This document shows positions 8,034-17,099 of a stretch of 64,000 nt of DNA, piece by piece. Below the pieces are notes generated by a model that saw nothing but the letters and a program-made list of their open reading frames with translations, was not told where the DNA came from and searched no databases. The stretch is from UBA1161 sp002311745 (GTDB lineage: Bacteria; Planctomycetota; Phycisphaerae; Tepidisphaerales; Tepidisphaeraceae). The DNA is taken from assembly GCA_050018415.1 (NCBI GenBank), contig JBEKAB010000016.1:1-64000 (forward strand). Reading direction: 5' to 3'. Positions within the stretch are counted from its first letter, which is position 1. Each line of letters opens with the position of its first letter. Position numbers and translations under genes: made by a program.

Positions 8034-10301
8034 CTACGGCACGATCTCCGAAATCTGCCGCGTCAGCGACGCCAGGCACGCGTTGCCGTCACACGCCTGG
8101 TACGACAGGGTCATGTCGATCTTCTCGCCCTTGCTCGGCGGCCTCGCAAACACAACGCCAATGACGAACTGGCCCTGATAAACGCGCAACGGTTGATCGT
8201 TGAATGCAAACTTCCGCAGCTCTGGCGGCGGATACTCCACGGCCGCATCCGACCGGCCAAGCGACAAACGCGTCGGCGCCGCACCCGGCCCCGGGTCGAA
8301 GGCATTGATGTGGAATCCCGCCTGCACGCTGCAATGAAGTTCCAGCCGCGATGCGCTGGTCCACTGTGGCCGCGCCGTCAAGACACGAGCCGCCAGTTCC
8401 TCCAGCGGCGCCGGCCGATCCGCCGCTCTCTTGCCTGGCGAAATCTCCAGCACACCTGCGACGCGCACGAACTGCATCGCCGCCTGCACCAACGCGCTCA
8501 TTCCTTGGCCCAAGTTTTGCAATTGCTCGCCGAACGCAGCGATCGTCCGCTGGGCCACCTGTTGGTGTCCCAATTCCAGCGTCACCATCGCCGCCACGCC
8601 GTTGCCGCTGGGCAGCGGGCTGTCGCTGCCGAGTTGCTGCCGCACCGGCAATTCCCCCGCCCCCTGCGGGGTGTAGAAGAATCCCCCATCCTCCGAGCCG
8701 AAGCGCCGCAGCATTTCGCCGGCCAGATCGGCCGCCTGCCCGCGCCGCCCCGCTCCATCCCCCGCCTCGTCCAGGGCCAGCAGTCCCTGGATCAGAAACG
8801 CATAATCCTCCAAAAGCGCATCCAGCTTCGCATTCCCTCGCGTGCTGAGGCGCAACAGCCCGCCGTCGCCGCGATGCCGCGCCAGCAGGAAATCCGCCGC
8901 CCCGGCCGCGGCCTGCACGTACCGCGGCTCGGCCAGAACACGTCCCGCATGCGCCAGGCCCCGGACCATCAGCCCGTTCCAGGCGGTCAATATCTTGTCA
9001 TCCAACCGCGGCTGTTTGCGCCGCCGCCGCGCCGCGTGAAGCGCTTCCCGCATCTTGGCCAAGCCGGGATCCAGCAGCGCCGGCCGCCCGCCGGCAAACG
9101 GCTCGGCCAGATAGAGCACGTATTTCTGCGGCGCATCGCCCGCAGCATGCGGATCGGCAAAATTCGGGTCTTGATCCAGGCCGTACACGCGGCAAAAGCG
9201 GGCGACCTCGGACGAGTCCGCGACGCCCGCGAGAATTTCGTCCGCCTCCTGCCGGGTCCACAAATAGCTGGCACCCTCTTGCCCATCCACCTCCGCATCC
9301 AGGGCCGTGTAAAACGCCCCTTGCGGCGAAGTCATCTCGGTCAATACGAAATCCGCGATGCTGCGGGCGACCGCCCCGTATCGGGCCTCCCGCGTCTGCT
9401 GATACGCCTCGGCGTAAATCCACAGGAGCATCGCGTTGTCGTACAGCATGATTTCAAAGTGCGGCACCAACCACCGCTCATCCGTGCTATAGCGATGAAA
9501 CGCCCCGCCAAGCTGATCGCGAATCCCCCCGTGAGCCATGGCATCCAAGGTCATGCGCAGCTTTTGGAGCAGTTCCTGGTCGCGATGCTCGCGCAGATAC
9601 ATCAGGAGCAATTCCAGAAGGGGCTGCCGCGGGAATTTGGGCGCCGAAGAAAATCCGCCATACGCCGGATCAAAATCCGCCGTGCTGCGCCGGATCATCG
9701 TTTCGACCCACGCCGCATCAATGCGCAGTTCCCGTTGCACCGGCTGCGGCCGGGCCAATTCCTGCAAAAGCCGCGTCATCTCTTGCGCCGACTCCTGCAC
9801 CTTATCGCGGCGGTTGGTCCACGCGTCGTGGACGGCCGCCAGAAGGCGCCCAAAACCCGGCCGGCCATGCGAGTCCTGCGGCGGAAAATACGTCCCGCCG
9901 AAAAACGGACGCAAATCCGGCATCAAAAAAATGCTCATCGGCCAGCCGCCCTGACCCGTCAAAAGTTGGACCGCCGTCATGTAAAGCTGGTCCACGTCCG
10001 GCCGCTCCTCCCGGTCCACCTTGATGTTCACAAAATGCTGGTTCATTAACGCGGCAATCTGCTGATTCTCAAAACACTGCCGCTCCATGACGTGGCACCA
10101 GTAACAGCTGCTGTACCCCACAGACAGGAAAATGGGCTTTCCCTCGGCCCTCGCCCGCTCGAACGCCTCCGCCGACCACGGATACCAATCCACCGGATTG
10201 TGCGCGTGCTGCAAGAGATAGGGCGAGGTTTCCCTGGCCAGTCGATTCGTCCATTGTCTTAATGCGGTTCCCATCGGATTCGATCCAATGATAGGGCGCA
10301 T
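8034..10301 (-). CDS. YyaL/SSP411-type thioredoxin-domain protein with a DsbD N-terminal-like C-terminus
   Basis: 755 aa. The N-terminal DUF255 thioredoxin-like domain shows SSCYWCHVME (CxxC) and QGGWPMSIFLMPDL...GGTYFPP. A long (alpha/alpha)6-barrel-like region follows (GGFSSAPKFPRQP, FEIMLYDNAMLL, TAWNGLMVRGLAHA). This is the usual layout of the family, whose biochemical role is unsettled. The last ~110 residues (GFHINAFDPG...MTLSYQACDGNACL) look like the N-terminal interaction domain of DsbD thiol:disulfide transporters, an unusual addition. It starts at ATG 10301 or 10274. It is transcribed divergently from trpB across a 59-bp gap. Confidence 0.85.
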   Translation of the reverse strand: MRPIIGSNPMGTALRQWTNRLARETSPYLLQHAHNPVDWYPWSAEAFERARAEGKPIFLSVGYSSCYWCHVMERQCFENQQIAALMNQHFVNIKVDREERPDVDQLYMTAVQLLTGQGGWPMSIFLMPDLRPFFGGTYFPPQDSHGRPGFGRLLAAVHDAWTNRRDKVQESAQEMTRLLQELARPQPVQRELRIDAAWVETMIRRSTADFDPAYGGFSSAPKFPRQPLLELLLMYLREHRDQELLQKLRMTLDAMAHGGIRDQLGGAFHRYSTDERWLVPHFEIMLYDNAMLLWIYAEAYQQTREARYGAVARSIADFVLTEMTSPQGAFYTALDAEVDGQEGASYLWTRQEADEILAGVADSSEVARFCRVYGLDQDPNFADPHAAGDAPQKYVLYLAEPFAGGRPALLDPGLAKMREALHAARRRRKQPRLDDKILTAWNGLMVRGLAHAGRVLAEPRYVQAAAGAADFLLARHRGDGGLLRLSTRGNAKLDALLEDYAFLIQGLLALDEAGDGAGRRGQAADLAGEMLRRFGSEDGGFFYTPQGAGELPVRQQLGSDSPLPSGNGVAAMVTLELGHQQVAQRTIAAFGEQLQNLGQGMSALVQAAMQFVRVAGVLEISPGKRAADRPAPLEELAARVLTARPQWTSASRLELHCSVQAGFHINAFDPGPGAAPTRLSLGRSDAAVEYPPPELRKFAFNDQPLRVYQGQFVIGVVFARPPSKGEKIDMTLSYQACDGNACLASLTRQISEIVP

Positions 10302-10360
10302 ATTGTCCTACGCGGTGAATTTAATAGGATACTGGCGTCTCATACGCAGGAGTCATTCCC

Positions 10361-11668
10361 TTGGATTTCACAACCAACATCACGCTGCCGCAGCACCAGA
10401 TTCCCACGCATTGGTACAACATCCTGGCGGATTTTCCGCAGCCGCTTTCTCCCCCGCTGAATCCGGCCACCAAGCAGCCGGCCGGGCCGCAGGACCTCTC
10501 CGCCATCTTCGCCATGAACATCATCGAGCAGGAGGTCTCGTCCCAGCGCTACATCCAGATTCCCGACCAGGTGCGGCAGATGTACGCCCTGTGGCGGCCC
10601 ACGCCCCTGCGCCGGGCCGTGCGCCTCGAGCAGGCCCTGGGCACGCCGGCCCACATCTACTACAAGTACGAGGGCGTCAGCCCCGCCGGCAGCCACAAGC
10701 CCAACAGCGCCATCGCTCAGGCCTACTACAACAAGCAGGCCGGCATCAAACGCATCGCCACCGAAACCGGCGCCGGGCAGTGGGGCTCCGCCCTGGCCCT
10801 GGCCTGCGACCTCTTCGGCCTCGAGTGCGTCGTCTACATGGTGCGCGTCAGCTACCAACAGAAGCCGTACAGAAGAATCATGATGCAGACCTGGGGCGCT
10901 ACCATTCATCCCAGCCCCAGCGACCACACCGAGTACGGCCGCAAGATGCTCAAGGAAAACAGCAATCACCCCGGCAGCCTCGGCATCGCCATCAGCGAAG
11001 CTCTGGAAGACACCGTTCGCACCCCCGGCACCAAGTACGCCCTGGGCAGCGTGCTCAACCACGTCTGCATGCATCAGACCGTCGTCGGCCAGGAAGCGAT
11101 CAAGCAGATGGAGCTGGCCGGCGAGGACCCGGACGTGGTCATCGCCTGCGCCGGCGGCGGCAGCAACTTCGCCGGCATCGCCTTCCCCTTCCTGCATCGC
11201 AACCTGCACGAGGGGAAGAAATACCGCTTGATGGCCGTCGAGCCGACCGCCTGTGCGTCTATGACTAAGGGCGAATTCCGCTACGACTTCGGCGACACCG
11301 CCATGATGACTCCGCTGATGATGATGTACACTCTGGGCCACGATTTCATCCCGCCCAGCATCCACGCCGGCGGCCTGCGCTATCACGGCATGGCCCCCAC
11401 CGTCAGCCACGCCCTGAAGCTCGGCCTCATCGAAGCCAGAGCGTATGCGCAGGTCCCCGTTTTCGAGGCGGCCGTGCAATTCGCCAAGACCGAAGGGATC
11501 ATCTCCGCTCCCGAATCCGCCCACGCCATCCGCGCCGCCGTCGACGAGGCCCTCGAGGCGAAAAAGGAAAAACGCAAGAGGGTGATCCTGTTCAACCTGT
11601 CCGGCCACGGCTTTATGGACATGACCGCGTACGAAAGCTACTTCGAGGGCAAGCTGGGGGAGGGATGA
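10361..11668 (+). CDS. trpB: TrpB2-type tryptophan synthase beta chain
   Basis: Fold-type II PLP enzyme of 435 aa, the length of the TrpB2 subgroup rather than TrpB1 (about 400). GSHKPNSA holds the PLP lysine (Lys113); ETGAGQWGSALA forms the substrate loop and CAGGGSNFAGIAF (around residue 265) the phosphate-binding loop. The extended N-terminus (LPQHQIPTHWYN) is typical of TrpB2, which can condense indole or O-phosphoserine/serine without a tight TrpA partner. The likely start is the TTG at 10361 behind GCAGGAG; no ATG fits. No trpA is nearby, so it may be a stand-alone paralogue. Confidence 0.93.
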   Translation: MDFTTNITLPQHQIPTHWYNILADFPQPLSPPLNPATKQPAGPQDLSAIFAMNIIEQEVSSQRYIQIPDQVRQMYALWRPTPLRRAVRLEQALGTPAHIYYKYEGVSPAGSHKPNSAIAQAYYNKQAGIKRIATETGAGQWGSALALACDLFGLECVVYMVRVSYQQKPYRRIMMQTWGATIHPSPSDHTEYGRKMLKENSNHPGSLGIAISEALEDTVRTPGTKYALGSVLNHVCMHQTVVGQEAIKQMELAGEDPDVVIACAGGGSNFAGIAFPFLHRNLHEGKKYRLMAVEPTACASMTKGEFRYDFGDTAMMTPLMMMYTLGHDFIPPSIHAGGLRYHGMAPTVSHALKLGLIEARAYAQVPVFEAAVQFAKTEGIISAPESAHAIRAAVDEALEAKKEKRKRVILFNLSGHGFMDMTAYESYFEGKLGEG

Positions 11669-11730
11669 TGGGAAGAGACGGAGAGACGAAGTGACGAAGT
11701 GAAAGAGGCGGCAGGACACATCGAGGCTTA

Positions 11731-11958
11731 ATGGGGATGTTCTACAGGCTCCAATTCGTCATGCTGTTGTGCTGCGCCGCTTTCTACTACAAGGCCGCCG
11801 AAATCGAAAACGCACCGCCGATTCTCTGGTCCGGCCTGTCGGTGCTGATCTTCCTGACGACCTGGCTTGTCTTGCACTGGGCCACGCTGGGCAACCTCCT
11901 CGGCCAAGCCGCCCTGCTGGCTGCGATCACCGTGTTCCGCTTGATCCGCAGTGAATGA
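11731..11958 (+). CDS. Small two-helix membrane protein
   Basis: 75-aa hydrophobic protein. It shows a possible short N-terminal helix (LQFVMLLCCAAFYY) and two clear membrane segments (ILWSGLSVLIFLTTWLVLHW and LLGQAALLAAITVFRLI) ending RLIRSE. It lies 62 bp downstream of trpB on the same strand and could be co-transcribed. I do not recognise a family; the regular hydrophobic pattern and absence of a competing gene make it a plausible real gene. Confidence 0.55.
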   Translation: MGMFYRLQFVMLLCCAAFYYKAAEIENAPPILWSGLSVLIFLTTWLVLHWATLGNLLGQAALLAAITVFRLIRSE

Positions 11959-11980
11959 TCCGAATCAGTTCGCTGCTCGC

Positions 11981-13174
11981 TCAATCCTCCGGCCGCTCGC
12001 GGGCATCCGCCATTCTCACGATCTTCGGATCGAACCGCGCGATCACTTGCACCAAATCCGCCTGGGCGGCCATCACCTGATGGATGTCCTTGTAAACGCC
12101 GGGCACTTCGTCCAGGCCGGCTGAAAGCAATCGCACCCCGGCGGCGGCCAGGATCGGCTTGACGGCCGACCATGTGAACCGCTTCTTGGCGGCCGTGCGG
12201 CTCATTACCCGCCCCGCCCCGTGGGCGGCGGAATTCAGCGAATCTTCATTGCCGCGGCCGCGCACCACAAACCCCGGCGTGGCCATCGAACCGGGAATCA
12301 CACCCAGCATGCCCGCCTCCGCCGGCGTCGCCCCCTTGCGATGCACGATCAATTCGCGATCTCCGTGCCTTTCCTTCCACGCGAAATTGTGATGATTCTC
12401 CACCCCCGCCAGAACCGCCGCCCCCAGCGAGCGCGCGATTCGCTGATGGATCAGGGCGTGATTCGCCGACGCGTACTGGCCCATCAGATTCATCGCCTGC
12501 CAATATTCCTGTCCCGGCTCGCTGTCCAGATCGAGCCATGCCAAGCGCCTCAACGCTTGCGGCAATTCCGGATGCAGGGACATCGCCAGGCGTGAATAAT
12601 GCTCCGCGATCCTCGCGCCGGCCCCGCGGCTGCCGCTGTGGCTGAGCAGCGCCAGATACGACCCCGCTGCCAGACCCAGCTCCGCATGATCCAGCGTCAG
12701 AACCCCAAACTCGACAAAATGGTTTCCGCTGCCGCTGGTGCCCAGTTGCGAGCGGGCCTTGTCGAACAGTTCTCGCGTGATGGGCGAGGCATTCCAATCC
12801 GCCGCCAAAACCTCGTGTTCCAACGGCGTGCGAAACGCCGCGCCGGCGCCGAAAAGCGTTTCCCGCTGCAGGGCGCCGGCCAGCCGGTCCTCTTTCTCGA
12901 GCAGCCAACTGGGCGGCAGATCCAGCACGGACAATTTCATTCGACAGGCGATGTCCACGCCCACGGCGTAGGGGATGACCGCGTTTTGGGTTGCCAGAAC
13001 CCCGCCGATGGGCAGGCCGTACCCGACGTGCGCGTCCGGCATCAGCGCTCCGCGCACCGCCACGGGCAGACGGGCCGCATCCTGCATCTGCTGCAGCGCC
13101 TCCGGCTCCAGACCCTGGCCCCAGACGCGGTAAGGCGCGGCGGACGAGGGGGAGTTCGAAAGATCGAATGACAT
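11981..13174 (-). CDS. rtcB: RNA 2',3'-cyclic phosphate/3'-phosphate-5'-OH ligase RtcB
   Basis: 397 aa, close to the usual ~400. Metal- and GMP-binding motifs are in order: PDAHVGYGLPIGGVLA, GVDIACRM (with the Mn-ligand Asp and Cys), GSGNHFVE, SHSGSRGAG, ENHHNFAW and SAAHGAGRVMSR (the His that receives GMP). RtcB joins 3'-phosphate or cyclic phosphate RNA ends to 5'-OH ends in tRNA healing and repair. Start is the ATG at 13174. It is convergent with the small membrane protein gene and separated from mrp by a repeat cluster. No archease gene is adjacent. Confidence 0.95.
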   Translation of the reverse strand: MSFDLSNSPSSAAPYRVWGQGLEPEALQQMQDAARLPVAVRGALMPDAHVGYGLPIGGVLATQNAVIPYAVGVDIACRMKLSVLDLPPSWLLEKEDRLAGALQRETLFGAGAAFRTPLEHEVLAADWNASPITRELFDKARSQLGTSGSGNHFVEFGVLTLDHAELGLAAGSYLALLSHSGSRGAGARIAEHYSRLAMSLHPELPQALRRLAWLDLDSEPGQEYWQAMNLMGQYASANHALIHQRIARSLGAAVLAGVENHHNFAWKERHGDRELIVHRKGATPAEAGMLGVIPGSMATPGFVVRGRGNEDSLNSAAHGAGRVMSRTAAKKRFTWSAVKPILAAAGVRLLSAGLDEVPGVYKDIHQVMAAQADLVQVIARFDPKIVRMADARERPED

Positions 13175-13185
13175 GGCTGGCGCGA

Positions 13186-13305
13186 AATTCGAATGACGAA
13201 TGACGAATGACGAATGACGAATCAATGACGATTGACGAACGGCAAAAGGCGGCCATTCGAATATTCGTCATTCGAATTTGATTCGTCATTCTTCATTCGT
13301 CATTT
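13186..13305. repeat. ATGACGA/TCGTCAT intergenic repeat, inverted pair
   Basis: The left half (13186-13240) is a run of GAATGACGAATGACGA-type units. The right half (13254-13305) is its inverse, built from ATTCGTCATTCG units. Together they can form a long hairpin over a ~14-bp loop in the gap between mrp and rtcB. The same composition recurs at 38029-38155, so it is a dispersed family in this genome. Confidence 0.75.
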
Positions 13306-14376
13306 TCACACGACATTCAACTCTGGTCCTTTGCCGCGCAGGTTGTGCAGACTGATTTGCCCGGCCAGGTTCTGCACGATCCGCATGAGCGCTTCGGCCA
13401 GCTTGGGATTGCCCTCGAAATTCTTCCGCGGCGTCCCCGCGTCGCTGTTGACGCGAAGCTCGGTGAAGATGGGGATCGAGCCCAGGAACGGCAGACCCAG
13501 GCGCTGCGCCGCCGCCTCTGCTCCGCCGCGGCCCAGCCAATCGTGCTCGCTGCCATCGGGCGCCACAAAATAGCTCATGTTCTCGATGATCCCCAGCACC
13601 GGCGTCTGCAACTGCTCGAACATCCGCACCGCCCGCACCGCGTCGTCCAGGGCCACCTGCTGCGGCGTGGCCACCACCACCGCGCCGCTCAGCGGCAAAA
13701 GCTGACACAGCGTCAGCGGCACGTCGCCCGTCCCCGGCGGCAAATCCACGATCAGGTAATCCAGTTCCGGCCACACGGTGTTGTCCAGGAGCAGCTGCTT
13801 AAACGCTCCGTGCGCCATCGGCCCGCGCCAGATCAGCGGCTTATCCTCCTCCACCAGCGACCCGATCGTGACCGCATGAATCCCGTGCACGAAATGCGGG
13901 ATCAGGCGCGACCCTTGCACCTGCGGCACGACCCCCTTGATCCCCAGCATGGTCGGCATCGAAGGGCCGTAGATGTCTCCATCCATCAGACCCACCGCCG
14001 CGCCACTGAGCGCAAGTCCCACGGCCAGATTGACGGCCACCGTGGACTTGCCCACGCCGCCTTTGCCCGCGCCGATCGCCACCACGTTCTTCACCTGCGG
14101 CAAGAGCTCTGTTCGCGGCCCCGGCGCCGCTCGCGTGTTGGCCGTCAGCTCCAGTTTCACCGAACCCGCCCCCGCCTGCCGCAACGCCGCCGTCACCTCC
14201 CGCTCGATTCGCTCCTTCAGCGGGCAGGCCGGCGTGGTCAGCTCCACCGTCACGGCGACCTCCTCGCCGTTGACGCGTACCTCCTTGACCATTTTCAAGG
14301 TGACGATGTCCCTGCCGAGTTCCGGGTCCTGCACGGTCCGCAGGACGTCCATCACCTGTTCGCGCGTCAGCGCCAT
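13306..14376 (-). CDS. mrp: Mrp/NBP35-family P-loop ATPase, Fe-S carrier
   Basis: 356 aa. An N-terminal MIP18 (DUF59) domain (VLRTVQDPELGRDIV, LTTPACPLKERIE) is followed by the deviant Walker A ATPase GAGKGGVGKSTVAVNLA (Lys110), MDGDIYGPSMP, VDLPPGTGDVPLT and ENMSYFV. Family members carry or insert Fe-S clusters. The position after ENMSYFV where many Mrp/Nbp35 proteins have a CxxC cluster motif reads APDGSEHDW, with no cysteines. The ATG at 14376 sits behind AGGA; a TTG two codons earlier is less likely. It lies 12 bp downstream of the signal peptidase gene on the same strand, probably co-transcribed. Confidence 0.93.
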   Translation of the reverse strand: MALTREQVMDVLRTVQDPELGRDIVTLKMVKEVRVNGEEVAVTVELTTPACPLKERIEREVTAALRQAGAGSVKLELTANTRAAPGPRTELLPQVKNVVAIGAGKGGVGKSTVAVNLAVGLALSGAAVGLMDGDIYGPSMPTMLGIKGVVPQVQGSRLIPHFVHGIHAVTIGSLVEEDKPLIWRGPMAHGAFKQLLLDNTVWPELDYLIVDLPPGTGDVPLTLCQLLPLSGAVVVATPQQVALDDAVRAVRMFEQLQTPVLGIIENMSYFVAPDGSEHDWLGRGGAEAAAQRLGLPFLGSIPIFTELRVNSDAGTPRKNFEGNPKLAEALMRIVQNLAGQISLHNLRGKGPELNVV

Positions 14377-14388
14377 GACCAATCCTAT

Positions 14389-16092
14389 TCAGTGAATCCA
14401 TCGCATGTCGCCGAAATCCGGAATGATCGAGAAGCGTGAATCGAACGCCCGGAACCCCGCCGGCCAGTACACGAACACCGCCTGGCCGAGCAAGAATTGT
14501 TCCGGCACCCGACCCGACTTCACGTCCAGGCCCTCCTGCGGCAGGGTGATGTCCCGGTCCCAATAGCGCGCATCGGCGCTCACATCCGAATTGTCCCCCA
14601 TCACGAAATACTCGTCATCGCCCAGCACCACCGGCGAAGTCGGCGAGGCCCACGTGAACGGTTCGCCGTTGTCCGGGCGGCGATTGGTGTAGTAGACGTC
14701 GCGCCACAGCCCCACGTGCTCCAGCGTGCACGATTGCCGCTGGGCCTCGATCTCCGCCTCGCCCGGCCGGCCGTGGCGCCTCTCCCGCCACTGCTGCAAA
14801 AGCCACGCAACGTTGGGCGCATAATCCGCCGGCGTCGATTGCAGCACCTCCTGGCCATCCAGCCGCAACGTCACCTGGTAATCGACGTTCTGCAATTCCA
14901 CCAGGACCGCCTTTGCCGGCGCGATGCCCAGGTCCGCCAGCTTCACGGTCGGACCGATCTGTTGTTCTCCGCCATTGGTGCGATGCAAGAGCCGCACGGT
15001 CTGGGGCCCGATTTCCGCCGTGAAGGTGTGATCCACGCTTTCATGTCGCGACAGTTTCAATCGCAGCGGCCCATCCCCGCTGGTCCGCCGGTAGTACAGC
15101 GCCAGCTTCAGATCCGACACGGGGCAGGCCCTCTCGTCATCCACCGAACCCACCGCCCCGGGTCGGCGAAGTTCCGCGCCGATGTCGTACACCAGGTAAT
15201 TGGTCAGCGTCTGCGTCGTGCTGTTGGCGTTGGGATCAAAGGCGATCTGCCCCGCGCCCTCGAGATTGTCAAAGCGGAACGTCCGCCGGTTGCTTGCATC
15301 CGTTCCCAGACTCCACCCCGAGCCGCTCTGGGGCCGCCACGGCTGAACCCAATCCCGCTGACCTTCGCGCACCACGTGCTGCGGATAAAAATCGTTGTCG
15401 TACACCAAGCGCCACAGCGCCTCCTGCACCGCAGGCGGCTTGGTCTGAATCCGCCACGTCGGATCGCCGGCCGTCGAAACGTAAATATCTCCGTCCAGCA
15501 CCATCAAGCGCTCCCCCGGTTTGCCCACCAGACGCTTGATGAAATTCATCGTGTAGTGAAAGGCGTCCGGCTTGTCCGGACTCTTGAAAACCACGACATC
15601 CCACCGCCTCGGCTCGTGCACAAGATAAATGTATTTCAGCACCAAGATCCGGTCCCCAAACCGCACCGGCACGGCATCCCCTCGCCCCGACACGTGATAC
15701 CCGCAATTCGGACAGTAGACATCCGCCGCGGGCGTGCCCTCCGACGGAATTTGCAAGTCTTCCGCGTCACTCTGTCCCGGCGGTGAATAGTTCACCTCAA
15801 ACTGATACCCGCAGTCCGGGCAGACAAAACGCATGTTCGCTCCCAGCAGCGTCGGGGCCATCGACCCCGTGGGTATCACAAACGCCTCAACCACAAACGC
15901 CCGAAAGATGAACGCCAGAATGAACGCCACCAGGATCGACTCGATCGTCTCCTTGATGCTGCTTTCCCCGCCGTGGTCCGCGCCCTCGCCCCCTTGCCCA
16001 CCCTCTCCCTGGCCGGGATTCTTCTGGGCGGATTCCCCCCGCTGGAAATGATCTTGCCCACCGGGCGCGGCCGGCATGCTCGACTCGCTCAT
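14389..16092 (-). CDS. lepB: Signal peptidase I with zinc-ribbon and large beta-rich insertion
   Basis: S26-family leader peptidase of 567 aa, about twice the usual length. One membrane helix (SILVAFILAFIFRAFVVEAF, residues 52-71) precedes the catalytic PTGSMAPTL (Ser77). The general-base lysine is in GDRILVLKYIY (Lys153), and the conserved GDNSDVSADARYWD box is near the C-terminus. Two CPxCGY knuckles (Cys91/94 and Cys127/130) sit between Ser and Lys and probably bind zinc. About 230 residues of beta-rich sequence are inserted before the GDNS box. It should cleave signal peptides on the outer face of the cytoplasmic membrane. The start overlaps the upstream gene by 4 bp (ATGA). Confidence 0.92.
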   Translation of the reverse strand: MSESSMPAAPGGQDHFQRGESAQKNPGQGEGGQGGEGADHGGESSIKETIESILVAFILAFIFRAFVVEAFVIPTGSMAPTLLGANMRFVCPDCGYQFEVNYSPPGQSDAEDLQIPSEGTPAADVYCPNCGYHVSGRGDAVPVRFGDRILVLKYIYLVHEPRRWDVVVFKSPDKPDAFHYTMNFIKRLVGKPGERLMVLDGDIYVSTAGDPTWRIQTKPPAVQEALWRLVYDNDFYPQHVVREGQRDWVQPWRPQSGSGWSLGTDASNRRTFRFDNLEGAGQIAFDPNANSTTQTLTNYLVYDIGAELRRPGAVGSVDDERACPVSDLKLALYYRRTSGDGPLRLKLSRHESVDHTFTAEIGPQTVRLLHRTNGGEQQIGPTVKLADLGIAPAKAVLVELQNVDYQVTLRLDGQEVLQSTPADYAPNVAWLLQQWRERRHGRPGEAEIEAQRQSCTLEHVGLWRDVYYTNRRPDNGEPFTWASPTSPVVLGDDEYFVMGDNSDVSADARYWDRDITLPQEGLDVKSGRVPEQFLLGQAVFVYWPAGFRAFDSRFSIIPDFGDMRWIH

Positions 16093-17045
16093 GGCTCGGG
16101 ATGGTACGCGATCCCATCCCGCGACGGAAGATACGACACCGCGCGCCCCCCCGCCCCCGTCGCCCCCGGCGCCGCCGGCGCCACCCAAGATTCAAAGACC
16201 GGCACCAACTCCATCTCCGCGCCCTGCGCGCTCAGCCCCGTCAGCGCTAGCCGCCACCGCCCACCCGCCGCGGCCACAGCCGCTGCGCTGCCGGCCCCAG
16301 GCCCCTGCCCCGACCACGCCGTGACCGTGGCCCTGGCAAACGAATCCCGCAATTGGTCGCGCAGTTGCTTGGCCTGGCTCGCCGTCGCGCTGCCGTCGCT
16401 GGCGCTGACCACCACGCAGTACAGTCCCCCAGACTTGACAAATCCCGCCAGCTCGTGCCCCCGCTGGCTCGCATCGTAATTCTCGCCTTCTTCATTCATC
16501 GAAAAAACCGCCGCCGGTATCGAAAACACCGACATCGCCTGCGCGCCATGGCGATACAGATAGTGTGCCGTTGGATGCCCCCCGACAGGACAAACCCCCG
16601 CCCCCGCGAATTGCCATGGCGCTACCGCCGTAGAGATGATCGGCACCTTCAAGTGCCGCGTCAGAATCTGCCCCATCGCCACATAATCATCCCCGTTCAC
16701 TCCCTTGATCCGATGATGATCCTTCGCCAGGCAACAACGATCGTGCGTGGCAATCATGTCCGCCGCCAGTTGCCGCGGGAACTTTTCCTCGCCGCCCAAA
16801 ATCTCCCGCCCTGCAAAGTACGCCGCCAACCCCACCCCCATAATGACCACCGCCGCCACCGCCCATCCTCGCCAGCCCCACAGCTTCCTTTTCGATTCGA
16901 CGCCCAATCCCTGCGGTCCCTGCTCGAGCCTTTGCTCGCCAAGCATTTGCTCGATCCGCGCGCGCAGCATCGCCGGCGCTGACTGCCCGCTCCATACGCG
17001 CCTTAATGCGGACTTCAATATCGGGTCTTCAAATTCTGCAATCAT
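16089..17045 (-). CDS. Putative membrane-anchored anti-sigma factor
   Basis: 318-aa protein. The first ~55 residues are a cytoplasmic helical region (ILKSALRRVWSGQSAPAMLRARIEQML) that looks like an anti-sigma domain. One membrane helix (GWAVAAVVIMGVGLAAYFAG) is followed by an extracytoplasmic part with HDRCCLAKDHHRI, CPVGGHPTAHYLYRHG and SASDGSATASQAKQLRDQL. The gene is 54 bp downstream of an ECF sigma gene and overlaps the signal peptidase gene by 4 bp. Such a neighbour of an ECF sigma is usually its anti-sigma regulator; this is inferred from position and topology, not from a family match. The Cys/His-rich patch could sense redox or metals. Confidence 0.7.
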   Translation of the reverse strand: MIAEFEDPILKSALRRVWSGQSAPAMLRARIEQMLGEQRLEQGPQGLGVESKRKLWGWRGWAVAAVVIMGVGLAAYFAGREILGGEEKFPRQLAADMIATHDRCCLAKDHHRIKGVNGDDYVAMGQILTRHLKVPIISTAVAPWQFAGAGVCPVGGHPTAHYLYRHGAQAMSVFSIPAAVFSMNEEGENYDASQRGHELAGFVKSGGLYCVVVSASDGSATASQAKQLRDQLRDSFARATVTAWSGQGPGAGSAAAVAAAGGRWRLALTGLSAQGAEMELVPVFESWVAPAAPGATGAGGRAVSYLPSRDGIAYHPEP

Positions 17046-17099
17046 CGGACCTTACGGCTTTTCGCCTTCCCAATATTGCTAACACGCGGCCGACGCCGC

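Noticed and set aside
7983..10049. Plus-strand 688-codon open frame opposite yyaL
   Set aside because: Arg/His/Pro-rich translation typical of antisense reading in GC-rich DNA; the minus strand encodes a known family.
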